A stretch of DNA of 64,000 bases from Ornithodoros turicata (lineage: Eukaryota > Arthropoda > Arachnida > Ixodida > Argasidae). Position numbers and translations under genes: made by a program. This document shows positions 1 through 10,163 of the stretch, piece after piece. The notes beneath the pieces are model-generated. The model was given only the letters and a program-made list of their open reading frames with translations. It did not search any database and was not told the origin of the DNA. The DNA is taken from assembly GCF_037126465.1 (NCBI RefSeq), contig NW_026999326.1, positions 1,612,001 through 1,676,000 on the forward strand. Reading direction: 5' to 3'. Within the stretch, counting starts at the first letter, position 1, and each line of letters begins with the position of its first letter.

Positions 1-59
1 TACACGATGAAAATGCACTTTATATATACACCTTTACAGTCCACCCTGTCAGGCGAGGC

Positions 60-1589
60 CTAAACGGGCGTATTCCTCAGAATCACCTTCCCATTTATTA
101 GGCGAATATATCTCGTGCCCCACCTCCTTAGAAACACCGCTTCACCAAGTTCTATGAGCTGTCTTTCCAAGTGACCTACAACTATTTTACGCGGGCGAAT
201 CAAAGCTGGAAACATGGGCATACGTCGTCTATGCCTCGCCACTGAAATACACCTGTTGTGCCAAGCCACAAAGAGAGCCGCCACTGTGATTAGATTCTCG
301 AACCTAGAGCGTCTACCTCTGCGGGGATTGCAAGGAAACCCGAACATCCTACTAACCAAAGTAAGAAGCGTTCTCGTCTGTGCGCACTCTTGAATCGCAT
401 GCTTGTTTGATTCCTCGTATGTGCAGCTAGGACATGTGGACACCGCCGTAACGCCCCATCTGACCAAACGATCCCGAGTGGGCAGTACACCGGATGCAAC
501 TTTCCATAAAAAATCTTGCAGGTCACTTGGTAAGTCACGACGTGTGAGTTCAATCCAATTCGCGTTGACATTTTGTACTGATGGCAATGGGTCCACACGC
601 CTCGCACACATTTGTTCGCAAATTCGTGAAACAGGTACTGCCTGTATAGCCACTTGCGGAAACATCTGTTGCACCTCTAAAAACATGCCGGTGATCATGT
701 GATATAACAGTGGAGTGCTCTCAGCGCCCGGGCACAAGTTGCCTAAGGCACGTGGAACCAATACTCTACGGCGTGGGCCAAGAAAATACATAACCAGTGG
801 TCTTGCCAAACACTCTACATCATCAAGCATGTTCAGAACATTCCGAGTTGCGAGCAAGGTACAAAATGTTGGGAAGCATGGCAGACCCCAACCCCCTTCA
901 CTTCGCGCAAGTCGTAACACATTTCGCGATACAAGTTCAGTCTGACCGTTCCAGAAAAAGCGGAAACACAGTGACGTAAAGCGCGTGCTGAACACCATCG
1001 GCGGGCGCGCAACTCTAGCAACGTACCAGAGTTTAGCGCTGAACACAGATTTAATTAAGTAGGCTCTTTCCTGAAATGACAGTTGAAAGCTGCGCGCAAC
1101 GGCTATTTTCCCCTCTAACTCTGTCAATAACAGGTTCCAATTATCAGAGGCTACCCCTGCTTTGTCAAAATGCACTCCCAACAAGGTCAAGCAATCGGTG
1201 GGGGTTACTCCAGCAGGGAGGTCTGGACGCACGTTTCCGATAGCAAGAGCCTTACTTTTATCCCTGTTTAACCGTGCTCCCGAAAATCGAGCATATTCGT
1301 CAAAAACACCAAAGGCGTTCTGCAGGCTTGCTACCTCTCTCAAATCCAAAACAATGTCATCTGCATAAGCGGTAGCAGACACGATACTTCCACCTGGTAA
1401 GGGGAGTCCCATTATCGACCTGTTTTGGTTCAGCCTTCGTAAGAGAGGGTCTATACATAACACAAATATCAACGGCGACAAGGGATATCCCTGACGCACC
1501 CCTCTGGTCACATCAAAATTGCTCGTCACTCTACCATTGAGAATTAAACAACTCTGCAGATTAGTATACAGTGAATTCATGAGAAACAC
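60..1589 (-). pseudogene. T1 ORF2, RT core to C-terminal end
   Basis: This open segment of 509 codons carries the RT catalytic half: RQGYPLSPLIF near residue 31 and AYADD near residue 73. It ends with a zf-RVT-like region (VLPTRDRLVRWG, then CPSC...H...C near residue 390) that is typical of APE-type LINE ORF2 C-termini. The first Met is not a true start. The segment continues the upstream piece (1651-2700) after a frameshift at about 1640-1665, where a near-duplicated 14-16 bp stretch (CAAAGGCT twice) breaks the reading frame. It would act in target-primed reverse transcription. Stop at 60; 1-59 is 3' UTR. Confidence 0.8.
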
Positions 1590-1650
1590 AAAATGATCAG
1601 AAAAACCAAAACTTCTTAGTACACTGTATATATATCCATGCTCAATACAG

Positions 1651-2700
1651 TCAAAGGCTTTCGATCAAAGGCTCTTGATCCCAGGAAACGACCAAGCCGC
1701 TCCTCAGGTGGGTATCGGTGTACGCTATAATGTCTCGAATGAAAACAAGCGATGAAAATATTGATCTTCCGGGCACTGCCGCTGTCTGATACTGGGAAAC
1801 TACGTAAGGAAGTGCCTCTCTTAGACGCTTTGCAAAAAGAGCAGCCACCAACTTATAATCAACATTCAGGAGGGTAATAGGGCGCCATGACTTTGGATCA
1901 CGCGCCTCGGCTTGGTCGCCTTTGGGAATAAGCACAATGCGGCCCTTCCTAAACGATTCCGGCACATTTCCTGTTCTCAGGAACTCGTTGACTACTTTGA
2001 TGAATGCCGGTCCCAAGACTGACATGAACCGCTTATAAAAAGCCACCGTTAAGCCGTCTTCCCCGGGTGCCGAGCCAGCCTTCATTCCGTTTAAAACCGT
2101 CACTAGCTGCGTCATTGTAACCGGTTTGTATATTTGTTCTTCCAGTTCCTGTGGAACCTGGGGCAGACTGGATAAAAAATCTTCGAGCAAAAGCGGTGGA
2201 CATCCCTGTTGCTGGGGCATTTGAGTTTGGAACAGTTCTTTGAAATAATTCACAAAAACATCCTCTATGTCTTTCTGAGACCGTGAAGTATCCCCTGAGG
2301 GCATTCGCACTTCTTCTATGCGTGTGTTCGATTTCTGAGCCACTTCACCATTCCTTACGTATCTCATGTAGTCCGTATTCCTCACCGGTTTGTTATTGTT
2401 CAAAAGAACACAAGCAGTTCGGGAGGTCAGACGCAGTGTACGGTAATATCTTTCCCTTTGAGTTTCTAAATACTCTTGCATTAGAAGCGTAGCCGCTCCG
2501 CCTCTTTTAACAATTTGCATTCGTTTCCAAATATCACGCAGAGCAGCGGTGTCTTTTCTCGTTTTCTGTTTACCTGCCGCGATTAAAACGTCACGCAGAA
2601 TTATCTTTATCGTATCCCATGCGGCGCCTTCTTCCAGGGCGTCGCTCAATTCGGCCTTGATCTTATCTTCCGCTTCATGCATGAGTGATTCATCGCGCAA
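1651..2700 (-). pseudogene. T1 ORF2, linker and RT N-terminal part
   Basis: This piece of 349 codons lies between endonuclease and RT core. It contains a basic linker, GSAPGEDGL, IPKGD and SWRPITLLNVDYK, which are RT motifs of the L1/Tx1 type, and then QTAAVPGRSI. It ends in a false C-terminus (about 1651-1665) made by the local duplication noted downstream. It is separated from the endonuclease piece (2836-3279) by a frameshift or stop around 2700-2836. It is nonfunctional as it stands. Confidence 0.8.
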
Positions 2701-2835
2701 CAGCCTGCTATCTCACCGCCACGCGCGCGGTTGCATGTTGTGTTTCCCTCTAAACTGCATGGTCGTGATCACGGGCAGGTGATCCGAAATGTGTCCCATT
2801 TCCGGAGAAAAAACAGCAACATTACACGTCTTTAT

Positions 2836-3240
2836 TCAATATTGTGTGCTTGACTGAAAATAAAAGCGATCCAGCCGTGTGAAGGACTGTCTACGGCACC
2901 AGGCATACTGAAAACGGCTACCATGCAGGTGCACCCATGCATCATTTAATGCGTACTGGTGAATGAGTCTTTTAAGTTCGCGAGCCATGTAGGTAGGACG
3001 ACCTAACCCAGGACCACGTACGTCTCTACAAGAATCTAGGACACAATTAAAATCTCCGACGAGAAATATGGGCTGTGGATCCAACATAAAAGCATCCAAA
3101 TTACTATAAAAGTGATTTGAGGAGCTTGCAGATGCAGGTCCATAAACATTTATGACACGAATTCTGGTATCGTAAACTGTAAAGTCACCAACAAGTACTC
3201 TACCTGCAACATCAAAGCGAACAACCAGGTGGATCATTCC
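2836..3240 (-). pseudogene. T1 ORF2, AP-endonuclease second half
   Basis: An exonuclease/endonuclease/phosphatase fold fragment. RVINVYGP, LVGDFNCV and TRLDRFYF are recognisable AP-endonuclease motifs of LINE ORF2. The usual SDH motif is not present in the open stretch, which ends at 2836. The fragment is joined on its N-terminal side to the arm of the foldback element (3234-5456) that separates it from the first half of the domain at 5450-5770. The enzyme would nick the bottom strand of the U2 target. Confidence 0.8.
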
Positions 3241-5456
3241 AGGCGAAATGATCCAATGGGTGCGCTCGACCCCCCACAATTTTGGTTCAAAAAATTACCA
3301 CCCATTCCTTACGACAGGAAAAGGCATGTGTCCAAGATTTACTCGAAAATATTTGCCCGCTCAGAATTTACGCCGGGTCAAAGTTTCTAAGAATGACGTA
3401 AACCATACCGGGAAGTAAGTAGACTAGTGGGCACAATATTGCAGCTGGACAGGTTTTTGTGGTGCAGAACGAGAGAGCAGGGTCCAAATAATGTGCGAAG
3501 GTTAAAATATTCCCGCTTGTTCCACATTAGACCAGTCAAACGGACCCCATTCGCGGGGCTATTTCGTCCTATTTTGGGCCTCGCTAAGGACACTTTCCAG
3601 ATGAGTGAGAAATCCAAGAAAAATTGAGCGTATTAACCACTTCCAATACCATAAGTTAATTTATTTTGAAGATTCAATTCGCAGTAATGTTTGCTACATT
3701 TAATCTCAAAGTTTGAACTTTGTTCAAAGTTCCGTGATTTTGATGCGAATTTTGAAAATGAAGCGGTCGACGGGCAGCAGTAAAAAAGTACGCAGATGAC
3801 AGCTCGAAATGCAAAGCAAAACATATAGAAAAAGTAAAAAATTACTTTTCCATAAGCGCGAGAAAATATTTTTTATGTCAGACATGGTCCGTACGGACCG
3901 TGCGGGTATACTGACGAGCGGCTCTCGTAGCCGTGGTTTGCAGAAGACGCCTGCCGGCTGGGTGACAGCTGTACCGTAGTAGTTCTGGACCTTCCTTTTT
4001 AAAAACCTGAATTGTCTCTGTCGATATCATTTGTAATTCAATCTTCGGCGTTCAGTCGTCGCAGTAAGAGAAATGCACAACGGTCCGTGAAGTGGTAATG
4101 GCGGTGGCGCTGCGCTCACAGGGGGAATAGGCAGTTTTCGTCCGTTTCCACAGCATCAGCGGCAGGGGAACACTGGCCATAGGACTCACCGCGACATTTC
4201 CCGGTGGGCCGGTGGGGCTGGATACACATGGGCCGCTCAGAAGGCCGCTAAAGTGGGCCGCATAGTGCTAATCACTACCAGTGTCACGAGTAAATGCTTG
4301 CCTGTGCAGTACCACCTCGATGCGGTAATTTGTGCCGACGTTATCTGTGAATGCACGTTGATGCTGTGGAAGGGCGAAAACAGCCTATTGCCCCTCAGAG
4401 CGCAAAGCCACCGCCCTCACGACTTCACAGACGGTCGTACCCATGTTTTACTGCCAGTATAGAACGCTGAAGAAGGAATTACAAATGATATTGTAGAGGA
4501 GGTGGTATTCCTCTACATGAATCCTGACCGGCGATGATGGAATGTCCCAGCGGGCAGATGGACGTGGCCTCACGCTAGGACGGTGCCGGTAGAACTGGCT
4601 GGCAGGCGCAGTAGCGCGCGGCAGCAGAGGCGCGTCGTCGTCATCCACGGGCCGCCACATCATCAACACAGACCATTTCGATTCTCAAAAAGAAAGGTTC
4701 AGAACTACTATGGTACAGCTGTCACCCTGCTGGCAGGCATCTTCTGCAAAGCACGGCCACGCGAGCCGCCCGTCAGTATACCGGCACGGTCCGCATGTAC
4801 CATGTCCGACATAAAAAATATTTTCTCGCGCATATGGAAAAGTAATTTTCTAGTTTGTTTATATGTCTTGCTTTGCATTTCGAGCTATCATCTGCATACC
4901 TTTTTACTGTTGCCCGCCGACCGCTTCATTTTCAAAATTGGCATCGAGGTCACCAAACTTTGAGTAAAGTTCGAACTTTGAGATTAAATGTAGCAAACAC
5001 TACTGCGAATTTACTCTTCAAAATAAACGAACTTATTGTATTGAAAGTGGATAATATGCTCAATTTTTCTTGGATTTCTCACTCATCTGGAAAGTATCCT
5101 TAGCGAGGCCCAAAATAGGACGAAATAGCCCGGCGAATGGGGTCCGTTTGACTGGTCAAAAGTGGAACAAGCGGGAATATTTTAACCTTGGCACATTATT
5201 TGAACCCTGCTCTCTCGTTCTGCACCACAAACACCTGTGCAGCTGCAATATTCTACCCACTAATCTACTTACTTCCCGGTATGGTTTACGTCATTCTTGC
5301 AAACTTTGACCCGGCGTAAATTCTGAGCGGGCAAATATTTTCGAGTAAATCTCGGACACATGCGTTTTCCTGTCGTAAGGAATGGGTGGTAATTTTTTGA
5401 ACCAAAATTATGGGGGGTTGAGCGCACCCATTGGATCATTTCGCCTGGAATGACCC
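3234..5456. mobile_element. Foldback (palindromic) insertion in T1 ORF2
   Basis: A roughly 2.2 kb inverted repeat whose two arms run from the edges almost to the middle (centre near 4270). Examples: TCATTCCAGGCGAAATGATC at the left edge and its reverse complement at the right edge; arms near 3387-3617 and 5070-5309 translate to nearly the same peptide; 3890-4010 mirrors 4700-4800; and 4080-4200 mirrors about 4370-4420. The arms differ at many positions, so this is not recent. No transposase is visible. It splits the T1 endonuclease domain. Exact edges and target duplication are uncertain because the termini are themselves partly palindromic. Confidence 0.75.
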
Positions 5457-5770
5457 AGGTCTTTGATTACCATAGGATTGAAGTTAATCAACGCTACGCC
5501 CTCACTTCGAGCAGAGCCAAAGGAAAAGTAACAATCAACAGGAAACCGCGTTTTAAATTTCGTTACCTCGTTAAGCGAGCGAATATTTGTTTCTTGTAAC
5601 AACAACAAGTCACAATTTATCAGTCTCGCCGATTGAAAAACTTCTAGTTGCTTTCTTTCACTCCGAAACCCCTGTACCTTTAGGGTTACAATGCTTATAC
5701 TCATAAGGAGTAAAACCTTCAACAGGCAGTAACAGCTATACTGAGTCTGACATATCATCATCATCATCAA
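5450..5770 (-). pseudogene. T1 ORF2, start and AP-endonuclease first half
   Basis: Start of ORF2. A short leader of repeated Met codons is followed by SIVTLKVQGF and LLLLQETN, the N-terminal beta strand and catalytic Glu motif of LINE AP-endonucleases. It overlaps the end of ORF1 by about 35 nt (ORF1 stop at 5736), as often seen in two-ORF LINEs. The reading frame runs into the foldback arm at about 5450, so residues beyond that are not endonuclease. Confidence 0.8.
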
Positions 5771-6991
5771 TGCTGATGTCTGTACTAATCACCTTTTTCT
5801 TCTTGGTGACTTCCGTAGGGTGATGACTGTCGTCCGAGGTGTTGTCACTGCTTGACGGTAGTAACCTCTTGGCGTCCGGTCTTCCCGCGCTGTCGACGGG
5901 GGAAAACTGTCCAACGGTAGAAACGGTTACCCGGCTTGACGCAGTACTTGCTGTTGAGATGGGACGAGACTGCCTCGAAGGAATCAGGTCGGCCAGACGC
6001 TGCGCCAGAGGGTGATGTGCAGATTCATCGTTGGGCTGCACGTCGTCTGTTGAATTATCTTTTCCAGTTGTTTCCGTTTCACACACTGTAGCGGCCGAAG
6101 TTATAGAAGAGCCATCCTCCGAAATGTTTAGCTCATCATCCAGATTAGGTATCTGCTCCCGTTCATTTTTATCTTCGTCGGCACCTGGGGCTTCCTTATC
6201 GCTGCTGATTACGGTCGAAGAAGCAGCGGCGGCCGTTTGTTCCGTTCTTCGTTTTTGATCGTTCCTTGCGCTTAAAGGGGGAAATTCCGCAAGCGATCTC
6301 GTTACGACTTCGGAATATGGTTTCCGCACTGTGCAATCTGCTGTCGCATGCCCGCCGTTGCATCTTCTGCAACGGGCTGTACACCCATCTTTCCCGTGAC
6401 CGAACACACTATAACGATCACAAAACGGCGTGGTGCAAGCCTCCTTATAATGCCCCTCGCCTTTGCATCTTCGGCATACTCTTCGCATCCCGCGGTAATT
6501 GAATGTTGTGCGGTGGCCATTAACTCGAAGAAAATTAGGCACGGGGTTATTTACGTTCATTTCCATCTTAATTACTCTGTCTCCAGTGCGGACAGTTGGG
6601 CGATCCTTGTACTTTACGTACGTTATGTCCAACACCTTCCCGTAGGGCTGCAATGCACGACTGAGATGCTCCGTCGCCACATACGTGGGAAGGTACCTAC
6701 ATGTAACGTAGACGAGCTGCGGTCCAATCTGTTCGATGTTGACGTCTTGGCCTGCTACTCGTAGAAGGCCTTGTCCAATGACTTGGCTGCTGCCGTCGCC
6801 ACTACCACCTGGAAAGCTGATTCTCCCAGATGTTGCACGCTGAATACTTGATCCAGTCCAACTACGTTGGCTGTTGAGTGGATGACTTCGTCCACCGACG
6901 TCCCGGAGGGCGCCGTTACGTTGAAAGCCCATTCTTTAATGGGGGTGCAAGATGTCGCCATCTTGCCCCGGGAGACGATGGTGAAGACCAC
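5736..6991 (-). pseudogene. T1 ORF1, CCHC zinc-knuckle nucleic-acid-binding protein (frameshifted)
   Basis: The product would be the RNA-binding partner of the retrotransposon. A central cysteine-rich part shows CRRCKGEGHYKEAC, a degenerate FCDRYSVFGHGKDGC and CRRCNGGHATADC. A Ser/Thr/Glu/Asp-rich tail follows, ending with an Asp run. Similarity to ORF1 of T2 (58290-59645) starts in a different frame at 6991 (MATSCTPIKEWAF region) and crosses into the long frame near 6770, so the copy carries a frameshift there. The Met at 6932 of the long frame is therefore not the real start. Confidence 0.8.
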
Positions 6992-7040
6992 GTACTCCGG
7001 GGCCGGAAACTTGCTGAAAAACGCTCTGATAACAACCGCA

Positions 7041-7068
7041 GATCTTAACCAAAAGGCCGAGAAGCGAT
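7041..7068 (-). pseudogene. U2: U2 snRNA 5' fragment (nt 1-28) upstream of T1
   Basis: Minus-strand ATCGCTTCTCGGCCTTTTGG followed by TTAAGATC matches the U2 5' end, with one change (GGTTAAG for GGCTAAG). It stops at nt 28 where T1 begins, so the branch-point pairing stretch and everything downstream are missing. It lies directly after the conserved U2 upstream block. Confidence 0.9.
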
Positions 7069-7433
7069 AACTGTTACACGTCCATCTTTCGCTCTGGTCA
7101 CGGTCGCGGCACCTGCCTCCTCGGGTGTCACGTCGCCAAATTCAACATGATGTGGTGCGTGTAAGAAGCACTAGAATGATAGTCGGACTGCATGAAATGC
7201 GCATGTTAGTGGACGGAACTCGTGTTTCTTTTTCCCTTGTATCCGCCAAAAGACCGAGAAGAGATATAGACTGCAGGTCTCCCCCTTTCGCTTCTGTCGC
7301 AGTCTCGCCTTCTACGTCCGCGCGTGGCACGTCGCCAGTTTGGGCATCGTGGTATATGGGTACGGAACACTAGGGTGTTAGTACTAATGCATCACGGCCC
7401 GTGAGATAAAAATGATTGATTGGAAATTGCAAG
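7069..7433 (-). promoter_or_regulatory. U2 unit upstream block (candidate snRNA promoter)
   Basis: This block is conserved almost base for base upstream of every U2 5' fragment in the window. Close to +1 it has GCGAAAG and GACGTG, a plausible PSE-like core; the assignment rests on position and conservation, not a known motif match. About 200 bp further up is a second, degenerate U2 5' end (TCTTCTCGGTCTTTTGGC on the minus strand, about 7246-7266) preceded by its own GCGAAAG. No TATA box is obvious. Confidence 0.55.
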
Positions 7434-7582
7434 CGAGAGAGAGAGAGAGAGATTGATTGATTGATTGTTTGATTGATTGATTGAATGAATGAATGAATGA
7501 ATGAATGAATGAATGAATGAATGAATGAATGAATGAATGAATGAATGAATGAATGAATGAATGAATGAATGAATGAATGAAT
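7434..7582. repeat. Microsatellite in U2 spacer (GA, TTGA, GAAT)
   Basis: A GA run, then GATT/TTGA units, then about 26 GAAT units. The long open frame across it is a repeat artefact. It lies between the U2 upstream block and the 3' flank of the preceding U2 gene. Confidence 0.95.
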
Positions 7583-7775
7583 GTGTACCCTAGTGGGCAG
7601 ACATGACATTTCCCAGTGGTTGTCTCCAGTGTGTTCTGTGTCTATGTCTGCTGTAGTTTACCTGCTTTGCTTGGTGTTGTTTCTACGCTTCCCTCTTTTG
7701 CCTGTCTCTGGTCATCATGGCTGATGCTTATTGGTGCTGTTTCCGAATTTTTCTTTTTGTTTTTTGATTTGAGAC
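7583..7775 (-). other. Conserved U2 3' flank
   Basis: About 190 bp immediately 3' of U2, conserved in every unit (for example CCACTGGGAAATGTCCTGTC read 5' to 3' of U2). It begins with an A-rich stretch (GTCTCAAAACAAAAAAC type) where snRNA 3' box signals would lie. No coding potential is credible. Confidence 0.6.
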
Positions 7776-7924
7776 GGGTGGGCTACACCTGGAGGTAGTG
7801 CAATACCAGGGCAACCCTTGACAGTGCCGAGGCGAGCTTCAGACACACTGTCTCGGGCCAAAAATAAGATTAATATCGTGAGTCCAAATAGGGCTCGTAT
7901 CAGATATTAAGCTGATAAGAACAG
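7776..7924 (-). pseudogene. U2: U2 snRNA 3' fragment (from nt 41) after UT1
   Basis: On the minus strand this reads CTGTTCTTATCAGCTTAATA, then CTGATACG, an AT-rich Sm-site region, and a stem-loop IV ending GTATTGCACTACCTCCAGG and GCCCACCC. This is the U2 3' part, lacking the first 40 nt, which were displaced by UT1. Confidence 0.9.
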
Positions 7925-8557
7925 AATTTGTTTATTGGCTGCGTTAATTACATTGCTAAAAAGAATATGATCACACAAGATACATGTTGGGGTAATAGTC
8001 TATATAAGATACGAAGGCAGAAAAAATAGGCGATGTCAAGTTGCCGGTGGTGAGTAAATCAAAGAGTGATATTAAACGGTAGGAACAACTTATTTATTTA
8101 CACATGGTAAACAAGACTTTCGTGCACGAGACTGCACTTCTTCAGGTTACAAAAATGTAAACATGGTACAGGCACATATATACAGTTGAAGGGGGAGTTC
8201 TGGCATGAGAGGGTAACAGGTTGATGGAAAGGATGCAAACACCAGATAAAAATCACAAGAACATAAATACAAAAGCAGGGGTATCAGAAGCGAAACAACG
8301 CGAGCCCAAGGGCTTATACACAGGAAACGAGAACACTTGTTGGTGACGTTCGAGGAATTAAGGATAAAAAGGGGGGGGGGGGGGGGGTTATGGCGACGGA
8401 ATGAGGACACGGGTGCGGAGTACAAAGGTGACCAGTGGACCGTGAGAAAGTGAAGACGGAGGTGGTCTCAGGAGAGAGACAAACGAAGAAAAATGTGGAA
8501 GTTGGAGAGTAGTGTGTGTGTGTTTATCATTATCTTCTTTTATTTGTAAAATTATAT

Positions 8558-10135
8558 TTACGGGTTCAATAATTGTAGTGCGCCTGCGTGGATGTTCAAA
8601 CCATGAGGCTTCAGAGACTGGAATTTTGCAATTAAAAAGGATTCGCGATTTTTGCGCTTCATGTCACTGTTATAACCCGATTGAAGGATAACGATTTTGA
8701 GGTCTGTACCTAAAGCGTGTCCAGGAAGGTTAAAATGTGTAGAAACGGGTGTAGGACGGTTATTAACAATATCGGATTTATGGCCGTAAAACCTTTCCCT
8801 CATGGTGTTCGAGGTTTCTCCAATATACTGAATACAACACTTCGTGCACATAATGAGGTAACATACGTTAAAAGAGTTGCAGTGCAATCCCTGTCGGATT
8901 TCGAAAATAAAAGAGTTTGAGGTGCTCGAGATAAATGTACATGGGCTAATGAAATGACATGTTTGGCAGCGTTTGTTACCACAAGGGGAACACCCAGGAT
9001 TTGGTCGGGATAGACGGGATGAAACTAGTAAGTTACGAATGTTACGTGATCGACGGAATGTGATATTGGGGGGAGCAGGAAAAATTATTTTAAGTTTTTC
9101 GTCGCTGTGAAGTACGTTGAGATGGCGGGTGAAGATGGACCCTGCGCCACTCAGTGCTTTGTTATAGGCGGTAACGAAGGATAAGGGGTTTTGTTGCTGC
9201 CGCGGTTCATGTGAAAGTAATTTATCCCGATCTAGAGATTTGCACGCGGAGAGAGCATTGTTTATAAGGTTGGGAGGGTAGTTTCGTTTTCTAAAATCGT
9301 TGGACATTTCTTCAGCGCATGCCTCAAAATCTTCTGGGTTAGAGCATAGGCGTTTTAGACGTGTAAATTGACCAAAGGGGATGTTCCTCTTCTGAGTATT
9401 AGGATGGTAGCTGTTAAAATGAAGGTACTGGCGTTTGTCAGTGGGTTTCTTGTATAGATTCGTGACCAGCTTACCAGACTGTATAGAGACAGTCACGTCT
9501 AGAAAATTCACTGATGCGTGGGAAAGATTACACGTGAACTTGATGGCCTGATGTACGGAGTTAAAATGCTCGAAAAACTCAATTAAGGATGGTTCATCAC
9601 CCGACCATACGATGAAAATGTCGTCAATGTACCTTAAGAAGACTAAAGGTTTGATCGGGAAGGATGCTAATGTTTTTTCTTCGAATTGCCCCATGAAAAG
9701 ATTCGCATAGTTGGGAGACACGCGTGACCCCATTGCTGCACCTTGAATTTGGACAAAATGTTTTTCGTTAAATATAAAGTTGTTGTACATGAGCCCAAGC
9801 TCAAGGAGCGAGAGGACAGCTGATGTCTGGAGAAATTCAGACGGGAAAGATTCAAGAAAAACTTTCACCGCATCGAGACCCTCATCGTGTGGTATGTTTG
9901 TATAAAGGGATGTAACATCCATAGTAGCCAAGATGACGTTGCTCAAATCGCTGTTCTGCTTATTAATCGAATCGACTTTGAGGAGAAAGTCATTGGTGTC
10001 TTTTACGTAAGAGGGCAGAAGCGGAGGAACGTGTTTGATACAATGGTCTAAAAGGAGAGAAATGTTTTCGGTGGGTGTGTTTATTCCTGATATTATAGGC
10101 CTGCCGGGGTTATTTTCCTTGTGTACCTTAATCAA
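8558..10135 (-). CDS. Penelope-like RT + GIY-YIG endonuclease, left copy (N-truncated)
   Basis: 525 codons from an internal Met. RT motifs: MDVTSLYTNIP with Asp near residue 73, AAMGSRVSPNYANL near 133, YIDD at 169-172. A Cys-rich linker follows (CSPCGNKRCQTC near 382-393), then a GIY-YIG-like nuclease (YIGETSN near 437, RERFYGH). This order is diagnostic of Penelope-like elements. Family proteins usually have a further few hundred N-terminal residues; here the frame stays open upstream only to the dimer centre, so the copy is 5' truncated. The open frame is undamaged, which suggests a recent event. Confidence 0.9.
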   Translation of the reverse strand: MIKVHKENNPGRPIISGINTPTENISLLLDHCIKHVPPLLPSYVKDTNDFLLKVDSINKQNSDLSNVILATMDVTSLYTNIPHDEGLDAVKVFLESFPSEFLQTSAVLSLLELGLMYNNFIFNEKHFVQIQGAAMGSRVSPNYANLFMGQFEEKTLASFPIKPLVFLRYIDDIFIVWSGDEPSLIEFFEHFNSVHQAIKFTCNLSHASVNFLDVTVSIQSGKLVTNLYKKPTDKRQYLHFNSYHPNTQKRNIPFGQFTRLKRLCSNPEDFEACAEEMSNDFRKRNYPPNLINNALSACKSLDRDKLLSHEPRQQQNPLSFVTAYNKALSGAGSIFTRHLNVLHSDEKLKIIFPAPPNITFRRSRNIRNLLVSSRLSRPNPGCSPCGNKRCQTCHFISPCTFISSTSNSFIFEIRQGLHCNSFNVCYLIMCTKCCIQYIGETSNTMRERFYGHKSDIVNNRPTPVSTHFNLPGHALGTDLKIVILQSGYNSDMKRKNRESFLIAKFQSLKPHGLNIHAGALQLLNP

Positions 10136-10163
10136 TAGGTAAAATGAACCTGGAGTAGCATTT

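Larger units (their letters stand above)
1..7040 (-). mobile_element. T1: Tx1/Keno-like non-LTR retrotransposon in U2 (3' end outside window)
   Basis: A two-ORF element on the minus strand. Its 5' end abuts the first 28 nt of U2 (7041-7068), and the ORF1, AP-endonuclease, RT and C-terminal zinc-finger pieces follow in order down to position 60. The RT region has the L1/Tx1 look (WRPITLLN, RQGYPLSP, YADD). Known Tx1-group elements include the U2-specific Keno of fish, so the family assignment is by protein type and target. The copy is dead: ORF1 is frameshifted, ORF2 is frameshifted at least twice, and a 2.2 kb foldback interrupts the endonuclease. The 3' U2 junction lies left of the window. 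Confidence 0.8.

Noticed and set aside
3387..3617. Matching peptides at 3387-3617 and 5070-5309 as a duplicated host gene
   Set aside because: They lie in the two arms of the foldback element and contain no start context or domain. The match is explained by the inverted repeat.
7125..7373. Recurrent 80-odd codon ORFs (MSRRQIQHD... and, antisense, MPRADVEGE...) in every U2 spacer
   Set aside because: They recur only because the spacer DNA is repeated. Both strands are open at once, and the region is the snRNA upstream block. No domain is recognisable and there is no sign of selection on the protein.
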